Shown piece by piece: positions 1-12,170 of a stretch of 64,000 bases of DNA. The notes under the pieces are model-generated. The model had not been told where the DNA came from. It searched no databases and was given only the letters and a program-made list of their open reading frames with translations. The position numbers and the translations under genes are program-made. How positions within the stretch are numbered: position 1 is the stretch's first letter; every line of letters begins with the position of its first letter. Source of the stretch: Mantis religiosa (Eukaryota > Arthropoda > Insecta > Mantodea > Mantidae); contig CM060947.1 of the NCBI GenBank assembly GCA_030765055.1, positions 217,903,271 through 217,967,270 of the forward strand. Direction: 5' to 3'.

Positions 1-200
1 TTAATTATTTCTACTAAATGAGGAAGATATCTCCTTTTGTCCAATATGTTTCATAATCTATTTCTATTTATAGAACCAAATGCATTTTCGAAGTCTAAAA
101 ATGCTATGTGACTTTCAAAGTTTACTTCTCGTCTTTCTTCTAAAATTCTCTTTATATTAACAACATTATCACTAGTAGATCGTCCTATTCTATTAGCACG
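1..200 (-). pseudogene. RTE-like reverse transcriptase remnant
   Basis: Read on the minus strand this segment gives a decayed piece of a non-LTR reverse transcriptase palm. A GRSTSDNV stretch (family form GRSxxDN) is followed by IKRILEERRE, then SHIAFLDFENAFGSINR, where the family has an A-motif such as IAFIDxEKAFDxI. The catalytic Asp of motif A is still readable (FLDFE). An in-frame stop interrupts the part after NRNRL. The arrangement matches the RTE-type copies at 40.4-42.6 kb and 43.5-44.6 kb, whose RT reads GRSCRDNV...IAFIDLEKAFERINR. The fragment runs off the left window edge, so its real length is unknown. It is a dead fragment. Confidence 0.7.
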
Positions 201-372
201 TACCTAATTGTACCTAATAGTGGTCCGAACTATAAAGCCCGGGCCTTAAAGTACTTACAGCATAGTAAGTCGCCATTAAGGTAGTAGTCTCATGTGTTTA
301 TGAGAACTCCTAATGGTTTACCAGGAAAAAACACGAGCCAGTTGGAGAATTTAATGTCATGTTGGCACGTTG
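201..372. other. No recognised feature
   Basis: Short AT-rich spacer between the RT remnant and the first SINE. Nothing recognisable. Confidence 0.4.
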
Positions 373-480
373 GCCATAGTAGCTCAATGGTTTAGAGCGA
401 ATGGACGGAGACCAGAAGATCCGTGGTTCAAATCCCGGCTATGGCATTGAATTTTTCAGTCTGGCTCTACCCTTTCCTAT
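373..480 (+). repeat. SINE family S1, tRNA-derived head
   Basis: Positions 373-445 have the size and outline of a tRNA. There is a perfect 7-bp acceptor stem (GCCATAG with CTATGGC at 439-445), a 4-bp D stem (gctc/gagc) and a B-box GGTTCAAATCC. The anticodon stem pairs only over its inner 3 bp, the loop lacks U33 and the T stem has mismatches, so it is not a working tRNA. The following sequence (gcattgaatttttcagtc) recurs after the related copy at 12,233-12,300, so it belongs to the repeat unit. A degenerate third copy lies near 22.4 kb. Confidence 0.7.
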
Positions 481-1538
481 TTATTCTTTGCCTACAACAA
501 CCAACCAAACCAGGCAGCAGACAAAAAACAAAGTTGGTTCAATTAATTATATTTGGTGTCAACATGGAGCACATTTTTAATAACTCTCTAACAAAGTATA
601 TTCATAGTGTATTGTGTTCCATTCCCGAATTATTTGGCCTGTAGATATAAAAATAGAATATTTGCCTAAACGTTTGTCAGATATATCTCTCTACGAGACA
701 TTGAAAACGTTACTTTTAGACACCAAGCAAACTGTACAGATTTTTCCCCATTAGCTTTGTAAGAGATTGCCCTACTTTTGCAGATATGAACGTATAAACT
801 CATTTCGACTCTTGCTGGGAAGTTGGCCATCACCTTGAATCTTCCTCTGGCAACAAATTTGATTTGGCGCGCGCTCATTCCTCTGAGATAACCAATGAGA
901 GACTATCGCGTAATTGCGTTTGCTCAAGCGTGCTACATTCAATTCGCCATTCCTACGGCTAAAAAACGAACGAATTCCCGTTTCGCGTTATTCATTGCGT
1001 TACATGCAGATTTCTCTCGGAAATGGAAAAAAAAAAAAAGACAACTGACGTATGATTTTTTACTATTCCGAGTCTCGTCTAGATGGAAATAGCTGGCAAT
1101 TTCTGGAATATTCAGTTCGTAGCTATTACAGAACCATGGTGATGGTTTCGCCCGGCTTCCTAGGTTGTTTGAGTATAATCTTATGTTGCTGCTATTTTCG
1201 CTCAAGTTTCCAGTCTTTGTACGCCTTTTGCGTGTCCTGAGGTATGCTTGTAGTTCCCGGCTATTTGTGTTTACTGCTGAATATAGGTATTTTTAGTAAA
1301 TTATTTAGCTGGCGAAGTAAGAGATCGGATCTTTTTCTTTCGCTTATCCAGTGAGGTATATGAACGATCAATTAATTACCCATACAACGTAAGAACATTT
1401 GTTGCTCTGCATGCGAAATACGACATATACAATGTGTAACAACAAATAACTAATCGGCAGCTCAGAAGTGCTACCTTATTTAATTCACACATTGCAATGT
1501 TTAACGCCAGGATTAAGGTTATTTTGTTAGAAAATGCA
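481..1538. other. No gene recognised
   Basis: AT-rich DNA with short open frames on both strands but no recognisable domain, and an A-run near 1,026-1,038. I see no repeat shared with the rest of the window. Confidence 0.4.
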
Positions 1539-2410
1539 CGAGGGCTGTTCAATAAGGAATGATCACAATTCTTTTTGACAACGTACCTTTACTCATCCTC
1601 ATAATTTTGATGACCGTTCTCAAAGTAGTCTCCCCTGAATGCGATGCACTTGTCCCAGCCTTTCTGCCAGTCATCAAAGACATGTTGGAAATCATTATTT
1701 TAGAAATCCTTCAAAATCGCCTCCGCAGCCTTCACCACTGCTTCTGATGATGGATAATGCCTCCCACGAAGGCGTTTCTTCAAGTTAGGGAATAGAAAAG
1801 GTCACATGGGGATAAATCCAGACTATAGGGAGGGTGAGGGATGCACTTCACCTTGATTTTTGCAAAATATTCAGCAACAACATTGGCAACATGCGGCCGC
1901 GCATTATCGTGGTGCAGCATCCAGCCTGCTTCACGGAAATGTGGTCTCTTGCGCCTGATATGGACTTGCAATGTTTTCAGGACATCCCTGTAGTATTGTC
2001 CAGTTACTGATGTGTGTGTAGGTACAACATGCTGATAAACCATTCCATGAATATCAAAGAATGAGATGACCATAACTTTCCCAGCAGAGGCAATCACTTT
2101 TGCTTTTTGGGGATTGCTGATGAAGGAGATTTCCACACTGAGCTTTGCTGTTTGCTCTTAGGATCAAAATGATGTAGCCAAGTTTTATCAGCAGTGATTA
2201 CGTTTGAAAGAAACTCCGGATCTTCCTCTAACATCAACTTTACCTACATGTTACCTCCATTGCAGCTGTAGGCGATACTGAACATGTCTGAACTTGCCTG
2301 GTTCTCACAGGCGGTAACAAGGAGTTCCAACAATGAAACTACTACGGCGTGTTTGTTTCATATTAAGCTAACAGAATATAATAAGATTTAATTTTAGCGC
2401 GAAAAATTAA
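1539..2410 (-). mobile_element. Mariner M1 copy 1, deletion derivative
   Basis: Minus-strand copy of a mariner family present four times here. The 3' terminal inverted repeat begins cgagggctgttcaataagg at 1,539. The 5' TIR is missing, as the copy stops near 2,410 in the leader. The frame at 1,780-2,136 carries the C-terminal catalytic core: HHDNARPH (second catalytic Asp) and PHPPYSLDLSPCD (third Asp, DD34D spacing). The first-Asp region (ITAD.TWLHHFDP) is further upstream in another frame. All copies lack the N-terminal helix-turn-helix half of the transposase expected in a 1.3 kb mariner. Frameshifts and stops make this copy inactive. Confidence 0.85.
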
Positions 2411-2531
2411 AACACAACCGATCAATCAATCAATTAATCTACATTTTATCCCAAACCCACTGTTAATTTCACTTCCACGTACGTAGTTGGACACAGTATT
2501 GCATTTCACCTGAAAATTCAATTCCAATATG

Positions 2532-2822
2532 TGCTGACCCCGTAGCTCAGTAGTCAGAGCAGCTGCCTGCTGTGCAAGGGGTACCACGTTCGATTCCCGG
2601 CTGGGAGTGGGCATTTTTCTCCAACCAAGATGATTCCTCAGCTTCCCTAGAGTCTAGAAGTATAAATGAGAGTGTGAAAGTGAGCGTGATCTAACGAGTA
2701 AATTACAAAGTACAAACAACCCAACGTATACGAGTTAACACCAACGACATGTTCCACAGGAGAACGGCCGCCGATATGACCATACCAGTTAAAGGTGGGG
2801 TATAAATGGAATAAAAACAAAT
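2532..2822 (+). repeat. SINE family S2, tRNA-derived
   Basis: The head contains a clear A-box (gtagctcagtagtcagagc) and B-box (cgttcgattcccgg). The body (ctccaacc, then aacgtatacg, then gccgccgatatgacc) matches the copy at 46,444-46,722 in order, which defines the unit as about 280 bp. A fragment of the tRNA-like head also resembles tRNA-Ala/Lys-type heads, but no functional tRNA fold is preserved. Copy orientation is plus. Confidence 0.75.
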
Positions 2823-3495
2823 TTAATATGTCATCAGAAGTACACGTTTTAACATCCTCTGAATACAGAAGGAGATAGTTATAGAAAAGAGGTTCATGGG
2901 TATCTTTCTCTCTGTGAGTGTAAATAGCGTAACTCAAAAGGAAATGATAAATAAACATCAAAATTGGTATTTAAGTTAGATATGATCCAGAGATAGAACA
3001 GCAAAATTAAAAAAAAAATTCTCCATTACCAACTATCCTATGTGTATGAAATACTTAATTTTTTTCTCAAAAATTGTACAAGCATTTTGATTAAAATGCC
3101 CCATATTTAATTTATTTACATAGAAAATAAAGGGTTTCAAATTAGCTAATTATTGCTTTTGTCATAATTATCACCTAGAGTTACTGAAGTCCCAGTGTGA
3201 CTATAGATGATAATAGTGCGCTATATAAATGAGGAGGGGAGAAGTAAGATAAAAATTACGATATCTATGATTTGGTTAAACTGTTCTAATCTTCAACAAT
3301 AATGTAAATTTAAAACTTTGAGGAGAAGTTTTAAAAATCTATAAAGCTAACTATTTAAACGATAAATAGTGCGATTTAAAGAAACTTTCTAGAAAGAATG
3401 TGCATATTATACTTACTGACGTAAATGATTGGTTAATAAGCTTTAGAACGATGTAGAAACGAAGCGTTTTGGTTAAGCTTAAATAAATTAGGAAT
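2823..3495. other. No gene recognised
   Basis: AT-rich sequence without recognisable coding potential or a repeat shared with this window. Confidence 0.4.
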
Positions 3496-3860
3496 TCTGT
3501 GCGGTCGCTAGTGGGCTAGAGCGTTGTGCTTTGGTACCCTGCTACGGAATGCGCCCGGGATCGATCACACCCCTAGGGGTGCGGATTTTAAGTCCCGGAT
3601 ATAGGACCGATGACCTCTCAGCATCGTGAGCAAGTTGAGGATCTATGCTAGGTAGCGAATCCTAGTCTAGAGAGTCAACTTGCCGTGATGCTGACCACAT
3701 CCCCTCCCCGTATCAGTTGGAGCGATGATCGCCCTTCTCTGCCTTGCGAACGTGGGCGTGAGGCCGGTAGTCGTGTTTGCAGGCTCTGGCCCGCAGCGGG
3801 CTTTCACGCCGTGAGTTACGTTACGTAAGAACACGCTTGCATTTTTATATTTGTGAAGAC
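3496..3860 (+). repeat. Possible tRNA-derived repeat, GC-rich
   Basis: A GC-rich block in an AT-rich setting. It has an A-box-like stretch (gctagtgggctagagcg) and, about 50 bases on, a B-box-like stretch (gggatcgatcac). This spacing is what a SINE head would give. No second copy is present in the window, so the call rests only on the two boxes and the base composition. Confidence 0.35.
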
Positions 3861-5317
3861 AGAAAACGAAGCTGTTACAAAGGCATGGCTTACGTCGATG
3901 TAAACATATTAACATTACTAAATTAAATTTACCTTTTAGTATAACATTTTGCTTGAAATTTACATACTTGGGATTCAGCTGATCAGAGAAGAAGAGAGAT
4001 ATTTTTAAAGAAAGTTTAGGTAAGTAGCTTGCATGACTTTCTATCTAGAGATTTAGTAGAATGCAGGAAAAGCAAAAATGCCCTTCTTGCATATCTCAGA
4101 AATAGGCAGTATTCATAGCATTCGAGTACAGACTACAGATATGAGACGCAGGACTGTGTCCGAATCTCTCAATAATAATCTTTTGCAGCTTTTTTTTCGG
4201 GATAAGAGAAAAGACACAACGTTAAGATAATATGAATACGAGTATCTTGCCCAGCCCTAAAATATCGTTTTAATGGTTAATTAAGAAAGCATTATTCATA
4301 AAATATTGTAATTATTGACTGTTATTGAAAATTTTTGGTTTTATAAAGTAGCCTATTTCTACTGTAAAGATCCACAATCATTATACATTAGCCAATGAGA
4401 TAATTGATTGCACATTAAATAGATTATTAGCTTCCGAAATCATTTGCTAATTCATTTCGTACTTCTATCTAAAGTATTAAATGCCCCGTTAACGCATCTT
4501 AAACTAATTTTTAAAAATTCGTATGTGTTGACGAGTTTCGCTACCCGTTCTTTTATATCACTTCTTACAAAAATGATTGTTCTAGTTAATCTACTCACAA
4601 TTTTGTTTTTTAAACACAGAAGAAAAAGCGATCGTCAGATTTTCAAAGAATGTGTCACTATGATGACTTCGAAATTACATGCTCTTTTCATCAGCAAAAG
4701 AAAAACAGGAAGCGAAGAAAACAAATGAAGAAAGAAAGAAAAGGAAAGAAAAAAGAGGGAAAGAAAGAAAGGCAAATAAACACACAAATATCAAGTTACC
4801 ACATGCGAAAAACACAAGAACTTCCAAATTTAAGCCGAATATTTTGGAAATGGTGAAAGCTGCAAACAATTTTATTTATAATAAATTGCGTGCTTTCATA
4901 AAATGCACAATTTTTGTTAATTTATTAGGATTTACCAACTATACAAAAATCTATCGGATTGAAGAGGAAACAGGGTTTTCACAAAACGTTCAAGATAAAC
5001 AATTTATTCGCCATGAAAATAACTACACAATAACAACGCATTTTAACCATATTTGTTGGTTAGAAACACTTTCCACTGTAATTTGGGGTTGTGATTTTCT
5101 TGAAAACCTTCGTGTTGCTGGATTAAGTCCGATATTTAACCGAATTTCTGAATTTGAGTTATATCGCTCAGCTATGTAGTCCGCACGTGGATCTTTTTTT
5201 TCTTTTAATTTTTCAATAAGAATGCTTCTTGGATTCAGGGAGTTTCAAAAGGTATATTTTTTGTGAAATCATAGTATTGAATATTTGGTTAGAATACAAT
5301 TGGGTTGGATTATTCGG
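3861..5317. other. No gene recognised; purine-rich tract
   Basis: A G/A-rich tract at about 4,690-4,790 codes for a Lys/Glu-rich run in one frame. The 166-codon open frame at 4,679-5,179 begins in this tract and shows no domain that I know. I do not call it a gene. Confidence 0.4.
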
Positions 5318-5835
5318 CACTGCGATCAGTGTTGGTGTACCCAATTTGGGTATCCCCAAGAGGAAGGATGAGGCAAGAGGAGACAAGGAGCCAAAACAGT
5401 GCAGACGGCAGGGCCCCTACACTTTACCAGTTGTAAAGTCCTCGGCATGCCATCACAACAGATAGCGCCCCCGACTGCGGTCTGGAAACGGCTCCACCAG
5501 ATCGAAGTCTGAGACCGAGACCGGCTTACCGGAGGAGGAAGTTTTACTCAGAGCATATATCCGACCATGCACCGCCGATACACCCGCCGACACTTCTACC
5601 CTGAAAGAGACCACCAGATGAGAGATGATGTGAAATCATAATGGAGATAAAACTGAGGGATAGGAAATTCAAGGGATGTACTTAATCTGCACAGCATTCA
5701 CCTGGCAACCCGTGAAAACCCCGGAAAAACCCATGGGTCAGGTAAGTCGGCCACAGGGATCGAAACAGGGCCTCTCGAATGTGCGCCGTTGGCGAAACCG
5801 CCTGAACCATCCCGCTCGGTGGTGAACACAATAGT
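5318..5835 (-). repeat. SINE family S5, internally shortened copy
   Basis: On the minus strand the head near 5,830-5,745 shows an A-box (ggttcaggcggttt) and a degenerate B-box (gtttcgatccct). The next block (ccatgggtttttccgg, then tctcatctggtggtctctttcagg) and the distal block (ctcttgcctcatcc, then ggggatacc) match the two ends of the long copy at 38,575-39,725. The roughly 520-bp middle of the long copy is absent and replaced by about 100 bp of unrelated sequence. Thus this is a variant or deletion form. Confidence 0.7.
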
Positions 5836-6347
5836 TGCTTTCCTTACTGTAGATTTGTAATAGAGAAAATAAGAGGTGCTCAGAAGATTTAAAATAAATA
5901 AACTACACGCATACAAAGATGACCTAAACTGAATTGCAGGACAGGGAAGCAGAATGTGAATGCAAGAAAGACCTTGCATATTCTTAATTAAGGATATCAT
6001 TAGCGTTATCGTTATGCGGGTACCGTTTTTGCCGACCAATCCAATAAGCGACTGAAGCCCGTGGGTGCATAATGCTAATCCCAAATCCCCATTTATGTGT
6101 AAATTCGCTAATCGACTTACTGCAGGTTCCGCTTATGGAGTGAGCGATTCCTCCCACTACATGCAAATATATATACAGGTGGCCGTGGATCGAGTTGGAG
6201 CTTCATTAGTCAAGGACTTCAACAAGAACGGCTTATTTCTGTCTAATAATAATTAAACAATATACGCTTTCCTTCGGGACTGATTATCATGTTTGGTTTA
6301 GAGTTAAAATAAATCAAAATAACAGGCACTTGTCTGTTTATTACGTT
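5836..6347. other. No gene recognised
   Basis: Short open frames only. No domain or shared repeat seen. Confidence 0.4.
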
Positions 6348-7257
6348 CGAGGGCTGTTCAATAAACAATGATCACCATTTTTTACGGACATATTTTTTCG
6401 CACAAAAATTCAATCTCATTATATTCTGTTAGTTTAATGTGAAACACGCCGTAGTAGTTTCATTGTTGGTACTTCTGGTTCCCGCCTGCCAGAACCAGGC
6501 AAATTCAGACATATTCAGTATCGCCTACCACTGTAATGGAGGTAACATGCAGTTAAAGTTGATGTTAGAGGAAGATCCGGAGTTTCTATCAAACGTAATC
6601 ACTGCTGATGAAACTTGGCTACACCATTTTGATCCTGAGAGCAAACAGCAAAGCTCAGTGTAGAAATCTCCTTCATCACCAACCCCCAAAAAAAGCAAAA
6701 GTGGTTGCTTCTGCTGGGGAAGCTATGGTCATCTCATTCTTTGATATTCTTGGATGGTTTATGAGCATGTTGTACGTGCACACACATCAGTAACTGGACT
6801 ACTACAGGGATGTCCTGAAAACATTGCAAGTCCATATCAGGCACAAAAGATCACATTTCCGTGAAGCAGCCTGGATGCTGCACCACGATAATGCGCGGCT
6901 GCATATTGCCAATGTTGTTGCTGAATATCTTGCAAAAATCAACGTGAAGTGCATCCCTCACCCTCCCTATAGTCCGGATTTAGTCCCATATGACTTTTTT
7001 CTATTCCCTAACTTGAAGAAACGCCTTCGTGGGAGGCATTATCCATCATGAGAAGCAGTGGTGAAGGCTGCGGAGGCGATTCTGAAGGATCTCTCAAAAA
7101 CTGGTGTCCAGCATGACTTTGAAGACTGGCAGAAACGCTGGGACAAGTGCATCGCATTCAGAGGAGACTATTTTGAGAAGGGTCATCAAAATTATGAGGA
7201 TGAGTAAAGGTACGTTGTTAAAAAATATTGTGATCATTCTTTATGGAACGGCCCTCG
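6348..7257 (+). mobile_element. Mariner M1 copy 2, deletion derivative
   Basis: Plus-strand copy with both ends. The 5' end cgagggctgttcaataaac is at 6,348 and the 3' end gaacggccctcg finishes at 7,257, followed by TA (the left TA is mutated to TT). The transposase remnant is broken over three frames: EEDPEFLSNVITADETWLHHFDPES (first catalytic Asp) at 6,570-6,650, then AKVVASAGEAMVISFFDI, then LHHDNARLH and PHPPYSPDLVPYD (second and third Asp) at 6,824-7,051. The N-terminal DNA-binding half is absent, as in the other copies. It could be mobilised only in trans. Confidence 0.85.
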
Positions 7258-8854
7258 TACTTATGGAAGGTACAGAAAATGTGTATTCCAAATATTGTGT
7301 ACCAAGATTAAACCTGAAACACTACACAGTGATCTGTGTCTGCCTTTGAAATTATCAACCCATACTTTTTCAAAGAAGTGTTAGAAATTCCTGACGAAAT
7401 TAGTTACCATGATGAACTACTGCTCGTGCTTCTATGATCTACTATAAAACTTTTTGTAACCGGCATAGTTTCAGTCAGAAGCCACACATCTGATCTGACT
7501 GCAGTTAATTACTTTCTATGATGTTATTTGAGGATTAGAACCTATCGCACTAAGTCTCGCACCATCGTTCAGGTGAAAGAAAGCACAAAGAATGAACTTA
7601 ATGCCATCGATCCTGTTTTGTTGGGGCGAGTCATGCAGATTACAGTAATGTATTCGCTGCCTTGGAGGCTATTTACGGAGTGTAGTTTTTAAAAATAATA
7701 AGGTTTTAATAAACCGCACTTCTAGCTCACTTTCCGTATATATGCATTTATTTAATTTGTTCTGAATGTTCCACAGCACCTTCATATCTCACTGCTGTAT
7801 TCTCTATTAAATGACAGGTATAACATATACCTTGAATTTTAGGGAATATCCAGTGAAATTCTCTTCATTCGCAAGGAATTTTGCGTAATGTTAAGATTAA
7901 GCGATTGACGAAAGCGCCATTAAAAGGCCTGTCGACGTTCAATTGGTTCAGAAGATTGGATGGAATTCGAGGTTAGAGCTAAATATTTCACTATCCCTTT
8001 TCCTTTTTTTCAGAAAATGCATCAGGTAACTATTTCTTTAACCCTTTAATGAGTGGTATTTTTGCTCTGGGGCAACATTACGCTGTATTCAACTTCAAAA
8101 TATTTTAATGCAGTTTTTTAGTTATAATATTGTACTGGCCTTTGTCGGTTACACTAACAAAATTTTGAATCTTCTGAACTGAAATATATTATTTTTACAA
8201 TTACATTATAATGTTTTCTTAGTATATAAAAGACAAATTCCAAGCAATTGCAGTCCAATGATACCCCATCAACATCCAAGCATACCATCACACCGATTAT
8301 TTTACTTGGGCCCTCCCCGTCCATTACCACAGGCACATTTGACTGCAGTTGCCGAAATTCAAAGAATTTCGAATGGATGGCCAGTCCTTTGTATGTCATT
8401 TTAACGACCAATGGCTATTCGAAAGGACTGCGTTGAGGCACCGTAGAAAGCGGTATGAGAACCGGTTTAACAAGTACAGCATGAGTGGCATAATTAGCAA
8501 AATGATTCATCCATTAAAGAGGCTAAAAACTCATCTCAATTAAAATGAAGAGCAAATAGTTAAATAAGCTTTCATAAGAATTACTTGTATTGTAAATGAT
8601 AGAAGGCGCAGAAATTCATGTTAATGTAACTTAGGAGCTTTTATTTCGTTAATCATCAAACATCTAGTCCATAAGAATTTTAATGACGGAATCCTTTTCA
8701 CGTGGTGTCTCAATCAGAAACACAAGTTCAATGCACCGATTACAGTTTTTTCTTCAGAGTACATAAAAGAACGGAGTAATGTTAAACTGAAAGCTAGCAT
8801 TAAGGAACATAGACATGCAAATGAACTAATTACTGAGTGTAAAAATAGAAAATA
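7258..8854. other. No gene recognised
   Basis: AT-rich sequence. Overlapping short frames on both strands near 8,150-8,540 show no domain. No repeat shared with the window. Confidence 0.4.
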
Positions 8855-9080
8855 GGATTAGGATTACGACGGAGGGGATTCGGCACCGAAACCTGTACTT
8901 TTTTGTACCTAAGCCCCAGTAGGGCATGTCCGGGAGGAAGGTTGAGGCAAGAGGAGACAAAGATCGGCCAATCCAAGGAGTCACAACAGTGCAGAAGGCA
9001 GGGCCTCTACTGATTTACTAGTTGGAAGTTTCCCCGACAGTCCAGGACAACTTGCCGTGGTCCGGAAGTCGCATAGGAAG
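8855..9080 (-). repeat. SINE family S5, 3' portion only
   Basis: Matches the distal end of the long S5 copy at 38,575-38,800. Shared blocks include ggattaggatta at the tail, ggaggggattcgg, gaggcaagaggagaca, cacaacagtgcag and ccccgacagtcc. The tRNA-like head is absent, so the copy is truncated at its 5' side, as in retrotransposition. The tail carries the TCCTAA-type short repeat on the minus strand. Confidence 0.65.
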
Positions 9081-10334
9081 AAAAAGAGTGAAGAATTTAG
9101 CAGGGCAAGTCGATTAGAAATATTGTGGAACAAAAATTCATGGAAAACTGCTTAAACAGCTAATATAAAGCGAATGTATGTAATTTAAATATAAAACCTA
9201 AATAATTTAGCATTTTTAACGCGGCCTTCTGAATGGCGTTGAGCTAACCTAAACTAGCCATGAAGTTCAGCTCACGAAAACATATAACCAAAGTTACAGT
9301 AAAGGAAAATAATGGATGCTGTACTTAAAGGTGTTTGTGCAGCATAATCACTGAAGTGATTAGAATATAAGGACAACTCACTATTGTTCTTTTAATACAG
9401 TCTGCTAGGAGTAGAAATACACATACATATTTTCATAAATAATGAACAATACATGAATATTTGCTTAAGAATACCCATCTGCGAAAATTGGTCAAAAGGT
9501 GCAAAAAATTACATTTTTTTGTCTAATTAGAGTAATTCGTGTACTTTAATTTCCTATTATTTTAATGCCATTCAACGATTTAAAAATAGTCGCATATGAC
9601 TGTTTAAGTGGGTCACCGTAAGTGGGTCACCTATTTTGGTGGCTTTCTAGTGTTTTTAATTTTCCATGCTTTTCAGAATATAAATTACTCCACACGATGC
9701 AGCTTTCAAACTAGAGGCTTGAAAATGCTTGTGCTTGGATAAAAACAGTACGAAAGGAAATTTTTGAGATGATTTTTTGTCACCAGTATTTGTGCAATTA
9801 AATAACAAAGCACATTTTTTACAAGCAAATATCAAAAATTAATAAAAGGACAATGGAATAATATTTCTATCCTAAACCAAGGGACAGAATGAAATTTCAT
9901 CTCATAAATTTACTAATAATATATTTAGGAAAATAACCGCGAATTATTAAATTGCATCATGTTGCGCCGATCCCCTTCAGAGGGACAGAGGCAAACCTTA
10001 AACATATTAAACAGGATGACAGGTAGACAACGAGATACCGATGGAGAAAATTAGGAAGGTATGTGGCAACACCTAACACTAGGTGAAGGATTGCCCCTTT
10101 CAGATATGCCTAACTAAATATTCGTAGATCTGTTCTAAGTATTGTTTATTTCACACCATCATGACATAGGGCTGATATAAATATATCTATTTATCTCATC
10201 CTTAACCAGGAGTTTAGTTCCTCGGATATTACATTCCCAAAAGTTCTGAGTTTATGAGTACGGGCCCCAGGCCAGAAACAAGAAGCACGTTTATACAAAA
10301 AATAAATAAATAAAACAAAATTATACCATGGTAA
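9081..10334. other. No gene recognised
   Basis: AT-rich. The phrase aagtgggtcacc occurs twice at 9,607-9,632. No coding or repeat signal otherwise. Confidence 0.35.
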
Positions 10335-10512
10335 AAGGCACCACTCACCACCTGCCGCCGGAGAGCCTACTTACGCCGAACTAACTCAAGGGTACCAAGC
10401 CACTCGTAAGCAAGGCTCAGCACGAACACCCCAGCGATAGCAAGCGTCTAAAAAACGAAACACGGCGACACTCTGCTAGAGCGCCCGGCCGGCAAAGTAG
10501 GGAGCGGTCGGC
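10335..10512. other. Isolated GC-rich block
   Basis: About 180 bp of clearly higher GC (for example gcgcccggccggc) inside AT-rich DNA, with no open frame of note. It could be an old repeat or part of an exon. I cannot decide. Confidence 0.35.
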
Positions 10513-10612
10513 TCACTGTGGAGCAGTTTAATTAAATGACTATAAATATATTAGTATCACAAGAACTATTTTGGACAAAGGTCTGAAAATTGGTCTGGAA
10601 CTATTGTTAATG

Positions 10613-10848
10613 GCCCGCCTTGGTAGCGTAGATGGCAGTGCGTCTGCCTCACGTTCAAGAATCTTGGTCAGGGTGAGCTACCTGGATAAGGTTTTTCCAG
10701 GGTTTTCCCTTATCCTTAAAGACGAATGTCGGGTATCTCTAAGCTCCATGGACCCTGGACACATTTGAGCATCATTTCACCCATCTCATTCACCGTCCGG
10801 TATGACAACGTTAGAGGACGTAAAATTAAAATTAAAAAAAAAAAACTG
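10613..10848 (+). repeat. SINE family S4, tRNA-derived
   Basis: S4 is the most frequent repeat here. The unit has a head gcccgcct.ggtagcgtagatgg (A-box), a B-box region (degenerate in this copy), then gggtgagctacctggataagg, ttttccagggttttcccttatcc, gacgaatgtcgggt and a tail gttagaggacgtaaaatt ending in an A-run. This copy is in plus orientation. Its B-box has decayed (ttcaagaatcttggtcagg). Confidence 0.85.
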
Positions 10849-12170
10849 TTGTTAATACTACATTAATTGTGTTAAAGTTTCAAGTTAATCTAAGCAAAAT
10901 TGTAGATTTTAGGATTTTCACAGTTGGGTATGCTTAATTTGTGGACTTGTAACTTTACTTATTCGGAGTTTTCAAGTCCAAGTAGGCGTGGCATACCTAA
11001 GCCATACATGTATTGGAACCGAGTCTGAATGCTTTCTGAAAGGCAATGAGCTCACATGATCTACACCAGCAGGTGATGCATGAGGTGCGTAACAGTAGTT
11101 TTGGGTTATGTTTAGAAAAATTATGAAAAGTTTATAAATTTATAAAAATATATGTAATTGTGTGATTGGCCAAAGTAATAATTGTGACGTAATGTTGTGA
11201 CGTGGCATTAAATCAGCCAATCACAAAATTAAGATAGTAACGATAGTTACGAAAATCAATAATCTTGATAGAGATGTTTTGTAATGGTGAGTGTGATGAA
11301 TAGTGGTGCAAGGTTAAGAACATTTAAATAATAATTTGAATCTGTTTAAATACAACAAAGTAAGAATTTATCGATATGTTGGAAGTGACTGGGAAAGTAA
11401 GTTCAAGTAAAATGTAATCTAAATAATACAATTAAATAGTTACAAAATTTGACTTCTCCGAAACTTTATTGCGAACCACGCCTTAAAACCAAGAATCTCA
11501 TGACTCTTATTTAATCAAGCACAATCATCAAGAAACAAATCAAAATACAACGAATTTGTTATTTCTGTCTTCTCGACGTGGATCTTCGAAAAGTCAACGT
11601 GCATCTCATCTCAAACATAGAAACCCCGTACCAAATTGCGCCCGAACGTGTGACTGATTAAGATGGAGACAAATTAACAACGAATAGTCCCAAATTCCTG
11701 TCCCAGGTGTCAGTAAGTGTGAGCAAAACGGATAGGCTGAACTGATTGACGTTGTTCATTTCCCCGCGGAAAAAAAAATATCTATAGTAAAATATACTTT
11801 TTGTGGAAGAGCTGTATTACGAAAAGAAAAATAAACGAATAAACTGAAGTGGATACAATTAAGGTGGCCATAAATAATTACTCTGCACTTATATCCCTAC
11901 AATCCTGTCGACACTGATGTGATTATAAATGAGAACAATGCCATCTTCTGTAATTTTACTTTAATCAAAATCAATGCGACAACTATATTTACTGTTAGAT
12001 TTATATAATCAATGAAGTGGGTTATTTGTTTTACTCTTGCAATATGCTTTTCACATATTGTATCGCTTTTCTATATTTTGAATTCGCAGATAAGCTAGCT
12101 TACGTCAATCACTAATTTATGTATTATTTTTATGCATTATAATTTTTATGAATGAGTACATCCAGACTGC
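10849..12170. other. No gene recognised; promoter-like inverted repeat inside
   Basis: AT-rich. Apart from the CCAAT/CRE-like inverted repeat listed separately there is no recognisable coding sequence. Confidence 0.4.
11156..11231. promoter_or_regulatory. Inverted CCAAT pair around two CRE-like sites
   Basis: The arms aattgtgtgattggc (from 11,156) and gccaatcacaaaatt (to about 11,230) are inverted copies, each with a CCAAT box. Between them lie gtgacgtaa and gtgacgtgg, two CRE-like TGACGT cores 15 bp apart. About 55 bp downstream is atggtgagtgtg, which contains a splice-donor-like GTGAGT. These pieces could form a promoter and first exon, or be the ends of a small foldback element. No transcript evidence is available. 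Confidence 0.3.

Noticed and set aside
373..445. Possible functional tRNA gene
   Set aside because: Good acceptor and D stems, but the anticodon stem and loop and T stem are defective and the copy belongs to SINE family S1.
4679..5179. 166-codon open frame
   Set aside because: The start is a Lys/Glu-rich run from a purine tract, and the rest has no recognisable domain or flanking gene signals.
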